Below are positions 56,078-64,000 of a stretch of DNA of 64,000 nucleotides, one piece after another; the stretch's first letter is position 1, and each line of letters begins with the position of its first letter. The stretch covers positions 4,804,845 through 4,868,844 of the forward strand of contig SMSO01000014.1 of NCBI GenBank assembly GCA_004764695.1. The letters are read 5' to 3'. Origin of the DNA: Schizochytrium sp. TIO01 (taxonomy: Eukaryota > Sar > Bigyra > Thraustochytrida > Thraustochytriidae). A model generated the notes under the pieces. It worked only from the letters and a program-made list of their open reading frames with translations. It was not told where the DNA came from and did no database searches. The translations under genes and the position numbers were made by a program.

Positions 56078-57920
56078 CTTGCCTGATATCACAACCACTG
56101 CCTGCTAGCACAAGTTGCAACAGCGACCGGCCTGGATGTCCCACGCCGCGAGACTTCCTCTGATCTGCACAGCCCCAATCCGGGTTTGCTGCCGGTCTCG
56201 CTCCTGCAGTCAACCAGGCAGCCACGGATTCCGGTCTCCTCAGCTTCGGCGTGAAAAAAAAGTTACTAAAATCACTCTCTTTTCCCACTTTATTTAAAAC
56301 CTAAAGATTTTTATTTTTATCGTCGCTGCTTTTCTGCCGCCTGTATCATATCCCTTACCTCTAACCACCATAAAGCTTTGGAACGTGAATTAGAGACACG
56401 GAAGCAACAGCTGTGCTCAATAATACCTGCCAGCACAGAACAACGTTGGTAAGTTTGCTGGTCATCACCCATAACCTCTTTCCTCGATCGGCACGTTTAT
56501 TCTGGCTCTTGATCCTGATCATCACCACGATCTCGTGCATGGTTTATTTTCGTCCAAATATATGTATATATACATTTAAATAAAAAGTTAAAACCACAGC
56601 ATACTCTTGATTACTCAAAAAAATAAATAAAGATAAAGATAAAATAAAACATGACGACAAATGCAAACATGAAAGTCCGTGTAAAGGCAACCTTCTCTTG
56701 CTTTTCTTGCTGTGCCTAATGCAACAAAAGTCGCGTTGTTCTCTTCAACTGCTTCAGATCTTCGCCAGGGCCTCTCCAGGTCTACGTGCCTGCACCATCG
56801 ATCGCCATCGCAATGCGCCATCTCCGCTGTACGTGCCCAATTAAAAAAAATTAAAAAACTAAATAATAAAATTATATATAGGCCGTGAGTGCTGTCTGAA
56901 GATAATAAGAGACGCTCTGCAGAATTGCAGAATGCTCTCTCTTTCAGTCTCAGTCTGCACAACAGAGACAGAAAGCAAGCCTCAGAAATCACGATCGGTT
57001 CGTAGGCACAGAAGACGTAAGTGCGTGGGAGCGTATCTGCGCGAAGAAGAGGAGCCGCGGCGCAGAAGAGTCCGGAGAGGAAGGCTGCGAATCAAGAGCC
57101 GACCGCACCGAAGAAGAGGCAACAAAATAAACAAATAAATAAATAAATAAACAAATAAACAAATACATCGATTAATAAATACATAAATTAATAAATACAT
57201 GCATTAATAAAAGCGTCGAGAGCTCTGTGGCCTTGAGACGCTGTGTCTCTATTGATTGGTACTTCGATGAGCTATTTGTTTGGTTTGGCCTTAGCAGCAT
57301 CGCGACAACAAAGATAGTTGGGCAGCGGTAGTTAGTTAGCAGGCACGAAGAAGGATGCCCGAGGGAATAAGTTAGTTAGGTATTCAGTTTTGTTATCTAG
57401 TGTTGTTATTTAGTTAGTTGTTTAGTCGTTTAGTTAGTTATGATGCGGGGCCGCGCGTGACGAGAGCCAATTTAATTAAATAGAGAAAAAAGAAAAAGCA
57501 CTAAAAAACAATCATCGATTTATTCCATTCCTCGATCGCTCTACAGTCTACAGTCGTTCGTTCGAGCTCGAGTTGAGGTCGACCTGACTGCACAGAGCGT
57601 AGAGGACCGCAGCTGCCTTCGACCAAGCGAGGGCTCCCGGGCGGGCGAAAGAATCCGCGCATCCATCCTCCAGGACGATGAAAACTGAGGAAAGCAATCT
57701 GTGGAGTGGAATGAGTGATTGATTAAAAACAACTTGTATTCAAAAGAGAAAAAAAAAGAAAAGAAAAAGAAAAAGGAAAAAGGTTCGAAGTAGCCAAAAG
57801 AAGATGCACGAGCCTCTGAGCCTCTAAGAGTCAGACTTTGTCAACTTCAACTTGAACTTCGAAGTTGAATTCGAACTTGAGCTGAGACCCTCCAGAATCG
57901 AAGAGTTTGGTCCTCGTTGT

Positions 57921-57974
57921 TCACTCACTCACTCACTCACTCACTCACTCACTCACTCACTCACTCACTCACTC
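57921..57974. repeat. CACT tetranucleotide microsatellite
   Basis: About 13 CACT units, then degenerate ATTC copies. Shorter CACT runs occur at about 26250 and 58555. Confidence 0.92.
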
Positions 57975-59497
57975 ATTCGTTCATCCATTCACTCGTATCC
58001 TCGTGCTTTTCAGTCTTCCGGAATCGCTTAATCGCGATGTGAGTTTTGCAGCTCAAGTTCGATGATGCTGCCAATGGAGGGAGAGGCCTCGAGTTGAATG
58101 AATGGGAAAAGCAGTTCACGTCATGTGCAATGAGCAGAATCGTGCTGCAACGGCGGCGTTCGAAACGGTGACGGACCGCCTCTGCTACAGCGAAAGAAGA
58201 GAGCCGCGTAAGGATCGTCCGTATGACATATGTATGTATGTATCTATCCTCCTCCATCACATCACGGGCGCTGAAGAAGGCTTTTCGGGTTGAAAAGCAA
58301 AAAAGCAAAAAAGCAAACGATGCAAACAAAAAGGAAGCACAGAGGAGGACTCATTCAGTCAGGGCTAGTCCTGCGTTAGCCGAGTGCTACCCGCTATTTT
58401 TCTTTTCACCTTGGACTTGTAATATACTTTTTTCATATTTTATTTTATAATATATAAGTTTAATTAAGAATAAGTTAGTGGTTTAATTTAATTAAAACAA
58501 AGTTGTTGAGTAAAAAATGCGCTGTTTTAATGTTGTTTGTTTACTCTTGCCAATCACTCACTCACTCATTCTGAAAGATTTTTGGGATGGTGGAAAATGA
58601 AAGAAAAAGTATAAATGCGAAGACTGGCTCAGAGTACAGCTCGATTCGAGGAGAAAAAGAGCGAGGGGAGGATCGGTAGAGAAGCACAAGTGCCAGCCTG
58701 CCTTGCTGGATGAAATAGTCGCGCGGTGCCTTCCCATGGGCTTTGCCTGCGGAGGCCGAAGCTTCTGCGCGTGGCGTTTGCGCCGTGGAGCATGTCTCCT
58801 AAAAAGAGAAGTGAAATCCGAACTCCGTCGTCTTTGTGGGTTCCTAAAGTAAGCTGATTATTTTTTGCTTTTTTAAAATTAAAATTAAAATTGAAATGAA
58901 ATGAATCAAACTTTTTCTCACAGGGAGCTCGGCAATGCAATTGGCCAGAGCCAAGAACAACTTGCAAAATCAGAAACAAGGCCACAAGACCAACCAAAGA
59001 CAAAGCGCCAGATCCATCGGGGGGCCCTCAAGAAAGTCCGCAAAAGCAGGCACGAACCTCGAAGCACATCTCAAACTAGCAGCGCCGACAGTTGTCGCCA
59101 GGTCGCATTGAAGCAGGCAAGATGGAGCCCCTCTTTTCTAAGCTATGAAGAACCTGAAGAAGAGACATCAAAAGCAAATGACCCCGACAGCACAAATTCC
59201 ACTCCAAAACGCGATACTATACGATGTGTACTACGTCCACAAAGCAAAGATTAAGGCAAAGCAAAGCAAAACTCGAGCGGCCGAGTGGTGAACAAGCAAA
59301 CGAAAGAAACCCATCTTCTGATGGAGTTCTGCGCACAAAAAAAGTGCGACGGAGGGTGCGGCGTCGAAAATCAGTGGATATCGAAAGAGTCGATGAATCG
59401 AACAAACACGACGTGGAGGAATCAAACCCCGCCTCGGTGCGCTGCAGATCGGGGGGGTTATACATTACATCATGGACTCGCTCGTAGCTGCGAGCTT

Positions 59498-59552
<55 letters not shown>
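59498..59552. repeat. CAG trinucleotide repeat, about 18 copies
   Basis: An uninterrupted CAG run. A short plus-strand frame would read it as polyglutamine and a minus frame as polyleucine; neither belongs to a convincing gene. Confidence 0.95.
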
Positions 59553-60494
59553 TTGGTTTCATTCATTGATTTATTGATTGATTGATCATCTCCGCTTCCT
59601 CGTCGCAGTTTTCCGACTTCGCTAATTTCGTTACCAAATGCGCCAATCAAAGCTGAGGATTCCTTCGTTCATTCCCTCAGGAAACTCGAGCGCCAGGCTC
59701 GAGAGGAAGAGAAACCAACAAGAGCCTTGATTGCGGCCGCTCGCTACAGCTGCGCTTTCTTTCTTGCTTCGGTCTCTTGGCAAAAAAGATTAAATAAGAA
59801 AGTTCCTCGTCTGCCTACCGCAGAAAGCGAGCTTGATTCAGGATTTGGGTCTCCAGGCATTGATTGATTGTTTGATTGGCAATGGAGCGCGTGCCCCACG
59901 GAAGTTCACTTTTAGTTTATTCATTTCTGTTTTCTGTTTTATTTATTTGCATATTTATTTATTTAGTTTTAATGAAAATAATAAAGATATAATAAAATAT
60001 GTGTAGGAATAGTATAAAATAATGGATAAAATAATGGTATCAATTTGTCATCTTCGAGCGATAGGAATTAAACATGATCGAATTGGTTCTATCTATGGCC
60101 ATACGTCGACGACGATCACATAAATCTATGCTCGCTCGCTCCTGGAGAAGCCCAATGAAAGCTCCGACAAAGCCACTGACAGACAGACAGACAGTCAGAC
60201 GAATAGCGAGGTCTGCAAAGTTTATGGGGTCGATTTCTTTGCTGGCGAGTGGATGGATGTAGTCCCGAAAGGACCAGTTCCGCGATAGATAGCCAGGACT
60301 GCCTCGTCAAAGGTAAGCAACGAGCTTCCTTCTTCGTGCTTTAGCTTCTTCGGCTGCTGCAGCGCCAGTGCAATGTATCGTAATAGAACTTAGGCACAGA
60401 GGTTGGTTGAAAACAAGGAGGCGGCTTCCTAGGCCGGAGTGGCTGCGAAGGCTCATGCTTGCGATAACTGCCTGCGTTACAGCCAGAAAATATG

Positions 60495-61166
60495 CTACGT
60501 ACATGCATGTGTGCTTGCAAGTCCAATGGTCAAGTGTAACTCTCCTGTTAATCGATCGTTGTGCTTGCAAGACTCATACATTAGAGTGCACTTTTTAATT
60601 ACTCGTTGTCTAGACATATCTAATTGCTTTGTAACCCTTTCTACTTGTTCTTGGGGGAGAAAGGGGCGAAGGTCCACTTCATAGAGCTCATAAAGGATGC
60701 CCAAGTGATTCACCGCTTCGAGCTTATCGAGAATAGTATCAGAGACAGGTGTGTAGTTGGCATAGGCTTCACAGATATGCATAATCTCACTTTCTGTGAG
60801 ATAGGCCCATAGCCCACTTTTTTCTCCGAAAAGCAAAATGACTGATGCTCGTAGCTTCAAGGCAAAGACTGACCATTCGTCGTTCTGTAACACGGCTTTG
60901 GTGACGTCCGCCCAAAGCTCCTGCGATATCTCATCGACCGATTTTCCTTGGAGGCTGGTGGCTTCATCAGTGAGCATTGATAAGGCTTGTTGCTCAATTA
61001 CATAATCATTAATGAGGACGTAAAGAAATGATAAATGACCAATGCGCGGAATGCGAGTGGGAAAGGGCAAGACTTGGGTTGCGCGCTGGCGCCTCCTATC
61101 TTTCGATGGATTGGGCCTGCGCCGCGCATCGCCCTGGCATGATTGACGCTTCGGTTGATGCTTCAT
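60495..61166 (-). CDS. Hypothetical protein of the compact right-end cluster
   Basis: Not recognised. 223 residues from the ATG at 61166, which follows a run of seven A on the coding strand. Residues 1-30 are strongly basic (KHQPKRQ, DARRRPNPSKDRRR), suggesting nucleic-acid binding or a nuclear signal. From about 45 the protein looks helical and globular, with segments DEISQELWADVTKAVLQ, ALKLRASVILLFGEKSGLWAY and DTILDKLEAVNHLGILYELYE. No membrane span or catalytic motif. It is transcribed away from the central palindrome, like the two genes upstream of it. The balanced composition over more than 200 codons supports real coding. Confidence 0.68.
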   Translation of the reverse strand: MKHQPKRQSCQGDARRRPNPSKDRRRQRATQVLPFPTRIPRIGHLSFLYVLINDYVIEQQALSMLTDEATSLQGKSVDEISQELWADVTKAVLQNDEWSVFALKLRASVILLFGEKSGLWAYLTESEIMHICEAYANYTPVSDTILDKLEAVNHLGILYELYEVDLRPFLPQEQVERVTKQLDMSRQRVIKKCTLMYESCKHNDRLTGELHLTIGLASTHACT

Positions 61167-61173
61167 TTTTTTT
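61167..61173 (-). promoter_or_regulatory. A-run immediately before the start codon
   Basis: Seven A residues on the coding strand abut the ATG at 61166. Similar runs precede the starts at 62231 and 62373. Could be a promoter or initiation-site element of the inserted unit. Confidence 0.35.
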
Positions 61174-61216
61174 CATTGGTTAGAAGTTAGGGATTTGGTG
61201 GAAGGTAAGTGCGTCT

Positions 61217-61266
61217 TTTTTTTATATTATTATTATTAATTTATTTTTATTAAAAAAAATAAAGTA
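61217..61266. other. AT-only spacer between cluster genes
   Basis: About 50 bp made almost entirely of A and T (TTA repeats and an A-run), between the stop at 61267 and the leader of the gene starting at 61166. It probably combines a 3' end signal and an upstream promoter. Confidence 0.4.
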
Positions 61267-61770
61267 TTATGGAATATAATCCAAGAGCTTGCAAATATCA
61301 CCGTGTCTATGGCGCAAGATAATCACTACCTTGTTGAAAAGCCTACGGAGAGACGAAGAGGGGGGCAAAACAGATGCTCTGTGTTTCATCCCATTTATTG
61401 CTGAGTGAGTCGTCATGGCTAGATACCTGAGGTCTTTTTTTACTAAAAGCATAAGCTCATCATGAAATCGCCCGTTGATTCCAGTGATTCCATTGAAGAC
61501 AATGTGCTTGTAGTCACGCATCACAATGGTATATGTGTGATTAAAGGTATTTACGTGATTTCCTTCGGCACTGGTCATTTTTTTGCAGGCGCCAGTAGAT
61601 GCCATTTTGACGCGGGGGTAGCAAAACCCGAGCAAAACGCGAAGATAAGGGCGATTTTGTCTTCGAATAAGCAACAAGGAGATTCTAACAATCGCGCCAA
61701 AAGCTTCGGCGTCGACCTGTTCTTGCTCAGCTGCAATGGAATTCTCAGTCTGATTATAACCAATCAACAT
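61267..61770 (-). CDS. Hypothetical protein overlapping its upstream neighbour by 7 nt
   Basis: Not recognised. 167 residues from the ATG at 61770; the frame is open to 61893 but the upstream codon there is GTG. Segments: VDAEAFGAIVRISLLLIRRQ near the start, then a Thr/His/Asn-containing middle (NHVNTFNHTYTIVMRDYKHIVF), and a basic C-terminus with LRRLFNKVVIILRHRHGDI. No domain motif. The ATG overlaps the stop of the preceding gene in the string ATGTTGA (61764-61770). It may be an independent gene, a product of termination-reinitiation, or the downstream part of one frameshifted gene, since its frame runs 120 bp back into the neighbour with reasonable composition. Confidence 0.6.
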   Translation of the reverse strand: MLIGYNQTENSIAAEQEQVDAEAFGAIVRISLLLIRRQNRPYLRVLLGFCYPRVKMASTGACKKMTSAEGNHVNTFNHTYTIVMRDYKHIVFNGITGINGRFHDELMLLVKKDLRYLAMTTHSAINGMKHRASVLPPSSSLRRLFNKVVIILRHRHGDICKLLDYIP

Positions 61771-62231
61771 ATTTGGTTGCAGAGTTGATATTGGTGCAGT
61801 ACCGTTCTTGATTCGGCCAAGACACTGAGGCAATGTGAAACAAAATAGCTGACAGCTGATCCTGTTTGATTTTGGTCGAACAACTTCTCGCACTCGGCCA
61901 AATGTTGCCTCGTTTTCAGGATGTAAGGCAATAATATGGATGCGTTTTGGTTCTGGAGTGGATTATCAGCGACTTGGTTGCAGAATGCATCATTATTGAA
62001 GAGCGCGAAAGCTTCAATAACTCCATATTCCTCGAGCACTTCAGAAATTTGTACACCAAATGACTGCATGTCCTCAACTTGGGCGTCTCTAAACGTCCGT
62101 TTGCCTTTACCATTCCCAGCCCAATCGGTGCTTTGGCAGTTGGGGCTACACTGCACACCCATCTTTGGTTGCCGCTGGCAGCGGTTAGTATTTAAAATAC
62201 AACCAACGAACGACACTGTACTATCTGACAT
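61764..62231 (-). CDS. Hypothetical Cys-containing protein, first minus-strand gene left of the palindrome
   Basis: Not recognised. 155 residues from the ATG at 62231, which is preceded by eight A. The N-terminal third has four Cys (C..., C, then CSPNC) in GCILNTNRCQRQPKMGVQC, possibly a small metal site. The rest looks helical (VEDMQSFGVQISEVLEEYGVIEAFALF and later SYFVSHCLSVLAESRTVLHQ). No membrane span. It ends at TGA inside the start region of the next gene. It is divergent from the methyltransferase-like gene, with the palindrome between them. Confidence 0.62.
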   Translation of the reverse strand: MSDSTVSFVGCILNTNRCQRQPKMGVQCSPNCQSTDWAGNGKGKRTFRDAQVEDMQSFGVQISEVLEEYGVIEAFALFNNDAFCNQVADNPLQNQNASILLPYILKTRQHLAECEKLFDQNQTGSAVSYFVSHCLSVLAESRTVLHQYQLCNQIC

Positions 62232-62239
62232 TTTTTTTT
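62232..62239 (-). promoter_or_regulatory. A-run immediately before the start codon
   Basis: Eight A residues on the coding strand abut the ATG at 62231, followed further upstream by AT-rich sequence. Confidence 0.35.
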
Positions 62240-62283
62240 GTTTAAAATAAGAATTGTTTTTTTTTATTGTTTTCCAAAGAGAA

Positions 62284-62317
62284 ATGCCCAGTCATATATA
62301 TATATATGACTGGGCAT
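62284..62317. promoter_or_regulatory. 34-bp perfect palindrome between divergent genes
   Basis: Left arm ATGCCCAGTCATATATA is followed with no loop by its exact reverse complement. The flanking bases (A at 62283, G at 62318) do not extend it. It sits 53 bp from one divergent start codon and 56 bp from the other. The alternating AT core could extrude as a cruciform. A shared bidirectional promoter or operator, a replication or resolution site, or a scar of element joining are all possible. Confidence 0.9.
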
Positions 62318-62356
62318 GTTCAACGCCTCATTAAGGAATTTTTATTTTAATTCACC

Positions 62357-62371
62357 AAAAAAAAAAGAAAA
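62357..62371 (+). promoter_or_regulatory. A-rich run before the methyltransferase-like start codon
   Basis: Ten A, one G and four A, ending two bases before the ATG at 62373. It mirrors the A-runs before the minus-strand genes of the cluster. Confidence 0.35.
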
Positions 62372-62372
62372 T

Positions 62373-63035
62373 ATGGCCTTCTATACTCGCTTTAACTGGA
62401 CAACCTCATCTAATGATAAATTTGAAATCCCTCATACAGCACTGGACATTATCCTGGAACTTCTGGACCCAAATGTTGACTACCTTTGGGAACCCTTTCC
62501 TGGGACAGGCAGAAGTACGCTTCACATGCGCTCGCGCGGCTTCAGCGTCACGAACAACATCGGTAGTGAGGACTTCTTCGAGTCTGAACTGCCCAAACCA
62601 CCCGAGGGCAAGCGCCTTGTTCTGCTCTCTAACCCACCATATAGCATAAAGAAACAAATCATTGAACACATTGAATACAAACTTATGCCACAGGGCCTTC
62701 GAAGCGTGGCACTCTTCGTCCCAGCTTCCGTTCTCTACGCGGCCTACTTTCGGCCAATCACGGAAGGCAGGCACCTCCAAATGGTGGTGCATACTAGTCG
62801 CGTCAAGTTTATTGAAGCTGATACAGGAAAGGCTGTGGTCCCCAAGCCGTCGCGGAAAGGCCAGTCAGGCGCGAGCTTTGACACCGCGTGGTTATGTCTT
62901 GACTTATGCCTTCACAAAGACATTATTATCGCCTTGCCTGATGACAAGATAGGGAAAAATAAACGTTCAAGAAGAGAACGGGCAGAGGAGAAGGCATGCA
63001 AGAGGAAACAAATTTGCTCCCCAGCAAAACCTTAA
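62373..63035 (+). CDS. DNA N6-adenine methyltransferase-like protein
   Basis: 220 residues from the ATG at 62373; an upstream in-frame ATG at 62316 lies partly inside the palindrome and would add 19 unlikely residues. The SAM-site motif is YLWEPFPGTGRST (about 37-49), in the place of the DPPxGxG-type motif I. The catalytic-type motif is SNPPYS (about 87-92), the NPPY signature of N6-adenine or N4-cytosine amino-methyltransferases. A strand FDTAWLCLDLCL follows late in the domain. The C-terminal 30 residues are Lys/Arg-rich, fitting DNA or nuclear contact. Length is short for a bacterial restriction-type enzyme with a recognition domain. Such stand-alone enzymes are common in large DNA viruses and in protist mobile elements. 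Activity is inferred from two motifs. Confidence 0.78.
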   Translation: MAFYTRFNWTTSSNDKFEIPHTALDIILELLDPNVDYLWEPFPGTGRSTLHMRSRGFSVTNNIGSEDFFESELPKPPEGKRLVLLSNPPYSIKKQIIEHIEYKLMPQGLRSVALFVPASVLYAAYFRPITEGRHLQMVVHTSRVKFIEADTGKAVVPKPSRKGQSGASFDTAWLCLDLCLHKDIIIALPDDKIGKNKRSRRERAEEKACKRKQICSPAKP

Positions 63036-63041
63036 TTCAAG

Positions 63042-63473
63042 ATGGTCAAATATGGCTTTTGGCACTGGTGTATTGCCTGGGGGGTCTTAATTGGTGCATT
63101 GGGGCTATTCATATTATTGTCAAACATTCGCTTCATCACAAGTGTCATTAGTAATACAGTCCTTCTGTTTCACTCCCTTTATCTTTGGTTGTGCGGTTTT
63201 AGAGTAGATTCCTTGCATGATATGGGAAACTATATAGACTCGAGTCGTATCAGCAACGCGAACTCGCGCCTGGAAGAATTACCCAACTATTTTTCCAACA
63301 TCTGGTTTTTCTTCAAATTCATTCTTACCGAACCTATCAGGATGATGTGCAATGTGATTGGGTTGCTCTATTATATGGTCGTAATACAATTCGTATCCCT
63401 ACGAGCCCTACGAAGTGGTGAAGAGGTGATGCCTGCTGTCGAATCAGTTATGAAACAAGTATTGGAAGAGTAG
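63042..63473 (+). CDS. Small membrane protein, paralogue A
   Basis: 143 residues; the ATG is only 6 nt after the methyltransferase-like stop. Hydrophobic spans are at about 8-27 (IAWGVLIGALGLFILL), about 31-52 and about 85-120 (IWFFFKFIL, then IGLLYYMVVIQFVSL). Between them is a polar segment with CGFRVDSLHDMGNYID. It resembles the next gene over its length: WCI at the start, CG(F/Y)(R/K) in the middle, then P(I/M)RM before the last hydrophobic stretch. Function unknown; a virion or envelope-type membrane protein is one guess in this context. Confidence 0.75.
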   Translation: MVKYGFWHWCIAWGVLIGALGLFILLSNIRFITSVISNTVLLFHSLYLWLCGFRVDSLHDMGNYIDSSRISNANSRLEELPNYFSNIWFFFKFILTEPIRMMCNVIGLLYYMVVIQFVSLRALRSGEEVMPAVESVMKQVLEE

Positions 63474-63499
63474 CGAGCAGCAAAACCATAACTTGAACC

Positions 63500-63952
63500 A
63501 TGTTGGTCAACTTTGCTACTTGGTGCATCTGGTGGTTGGTTTTACTTGTCCTATGGATCTTCTGTGCATTGAGGTTAGCCTTGCGTGCAATGACCCTCAT
63601 TATCTTGAATGCCATCTTTGTGATTGTGTCATTCTATCATCTGTCATGTGGTTATAAAATCAAGACCTTGCCTGAGATGACGGATAACATGCACTCGAAT
63701 CTCCGGGGAATGTCCACCAACGTCTATGTTAGAGAGAGCGCTGACTCATACCTTCACGAAGTGGTAAATTGTATCTACAACATTGGCTGGGCCCTGGATG
63801 ACTCTATCATGCAACCAATGAGGATGTTGCAGACTATCTCGCTCATGGCGGCAGCCATTGTGGCGGTACAAGCCATCTCGGTGAAATCCATCATGACTAC
63901 AGGGGCTTGGCCCTCTGATCTCGGTGAAATCATAGACAAGTATAGAAATTAG
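63500..63952 (+). CDS. Small membrane protein, paralogue B
   Basis: 150 residues, starting 26 nt after the stop of paralogue A. Hydrophobic spans at about 6-25 (ATWCIWWLVLLVLWIF), about 28-48 (ALRAMTLIILNAIFVIVSFY) and about 112-128 (TISLMAAAIVAVQAI). The middle has CGYKIKTLPEMTDNMH, matching CGFRVDSLHDMGNYID of the neighbour, and QPMRML matches EPIRMM. The pair therefore arose by tandem duplication and has since diverged widely. Function unknown. The A-rich run GAAAAAAAAAGAAG near the window's right edge (63977-63990) may introduce a further gene. Confidence 0.75.
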   Translation: MLVNFATWCIWWLVLLVLWIFCALRLALRAMTLIILNAIFVIVSFYHLSCGYKIKTLPEMTDNMHSNLRGMSTNVYVRESADSYLHEVVNCIYNIGWALDDSIMQPMRMLQTISLMAAAIVAVQAISVKSIMTTGAWPSDLGEIIDKYRN

Positions 63953-64000
63953 TTTACATCATTGATTTGTGCGTTTGAAAAAAAAAGAAGATTTAATTAA

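Larger units (their letters stand above)
56078..60494. other. Repeat-rich spacer before the compact right-end cluster
   Basis: About 4.4 kb with no firm gene. It contains AT-rich low-complexity DNA (56560-56890, 57120-57200), GTTA-type tracts (57330-57440), CACT repeats (57921-57974) and a CAG run (59498-59552). A pair of overlapping plus-strand frames (58901-59254 and 59224-59487) gives Lys/Arg/Ser-rich disordered translations; ATG starts exist but no domain is seen, so they are not called. The segment at about 60074-60490 also has no convincing gene. If the right-end cluster is an inserted element, its boundary lies in or near this spacer. Confidence 0.5.

Noticed and set aside
57840-57890. 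Locally palindromic AACTTCGAAGTT-type sequence
   Set aside because: Short and made of repeated AACTT(G/C) words; no gene context suggests a function.
58901-59487. Overlapping Lys/Arg/Ser-rich plus-strand frames
   Set aside because: ATG starts exist, but composition is disordered and the frames overlap out of register, with no motif; kept only as a note in the spacer entry.
59285-59650. Polyglutamine (plus) and polyleucine (minus) frames over the CAG run
   Set aside because: The plus frame starts at GTG and is short; neither frame has a domain or a plausible start context.
62316-62372. Upstream in-frame ATG of the methyltransferase-like gene
   Set aside because: The ATG overlaps the palindrome and the added 19 residues are low-complexity; the ATG at 62373 after the A-run fits better.
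1-64000. tRNA, rRNA, CRISPR and bacterial operon signals
   Set aside because: Scanning by eye found no T-loop/anticodon arrangement, rRNA motif or spaced direct-repeat array; a short RNA gene could still have been missed without a covariance search.

Overview
The window looks like nuclear DNA of a protist, most likely a stramenopile of the thraustochytrid type (Aurantiochytrium, Schizochytrium or Hondaea relatives). This is inferred from mostly intronless genes spaced 1-8 kb apart, GC-rich codon use in housekeeping genes, intergenic DNA full of simple repeats, secreted or membrane proteins with PTDAPT-type repeats, and a ciliary docking-complex-like protein, which fits flagellate zoospores. 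One clear GT-AG intron with a TACTAAC branch site is visible. I recognise no tRNA, rRNA, CRISPR array or bacterial operon.

Layout. 1-5.7 kb: a mitochondrial-type ATP sulfurylase (+) and an EGF-like/multi-TM protein (-). 5.7-13.8 kb: an AT-rich gene desert. 13.8-19.3 kb: a large secreted vWA protein with a roughly 1-kb array of 12-bp repeats (+) and a coiled-coil protein (-). 21.8-24.5 kb: Arp2 (+) and a family I inorganic pyrophosphatase (-), convergent. 24.5-31.5 kb: repeat-rich DNA with a 294-bp pure TTTG tract. 31.5-41 kb: the most gene-dense host segment, with a TUG-like UBL/PUB/UBX protein split by a frame break, a mitochondrial membrane protein, a TPR-COG0523 metallochaperone fusion, a PrpF-family isomerase and an outer-dynein-arm-docking-like coiled coil. 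41-47 kb: sparse, with one 80-residue gene. 47-56 kb: three membrane proteins (a two-fold repeat protein, an MMPL/RND transporter and a tetraspanin-like protein). 56-60.5 kb: repeat-rich spacer.

From about 60.5 kb to the right edge the style changes abruptly. Six compact ORFs are arranged divergently around a 34-bp perfect palindrome, with gaps of 26 and 6 nt or a 7-nt overlap between several genes and A-runs just before several start codons. They include a DNA adenine-methyltransferase-like protein and two paralogous membrane proteins. This looks like the edge of an integrated DNA virus or plasmid-like element (mirusvirus, giant-virus or Polinton-like virus are candidates) and is the most interesting part of the window. 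Its identity is an inference; no capsid, polymerase or integrase gene lies inside the window.

Start codons were placed at ATG. Several longer open frames begin only at GTG or TTG, and those extensions were dropped.
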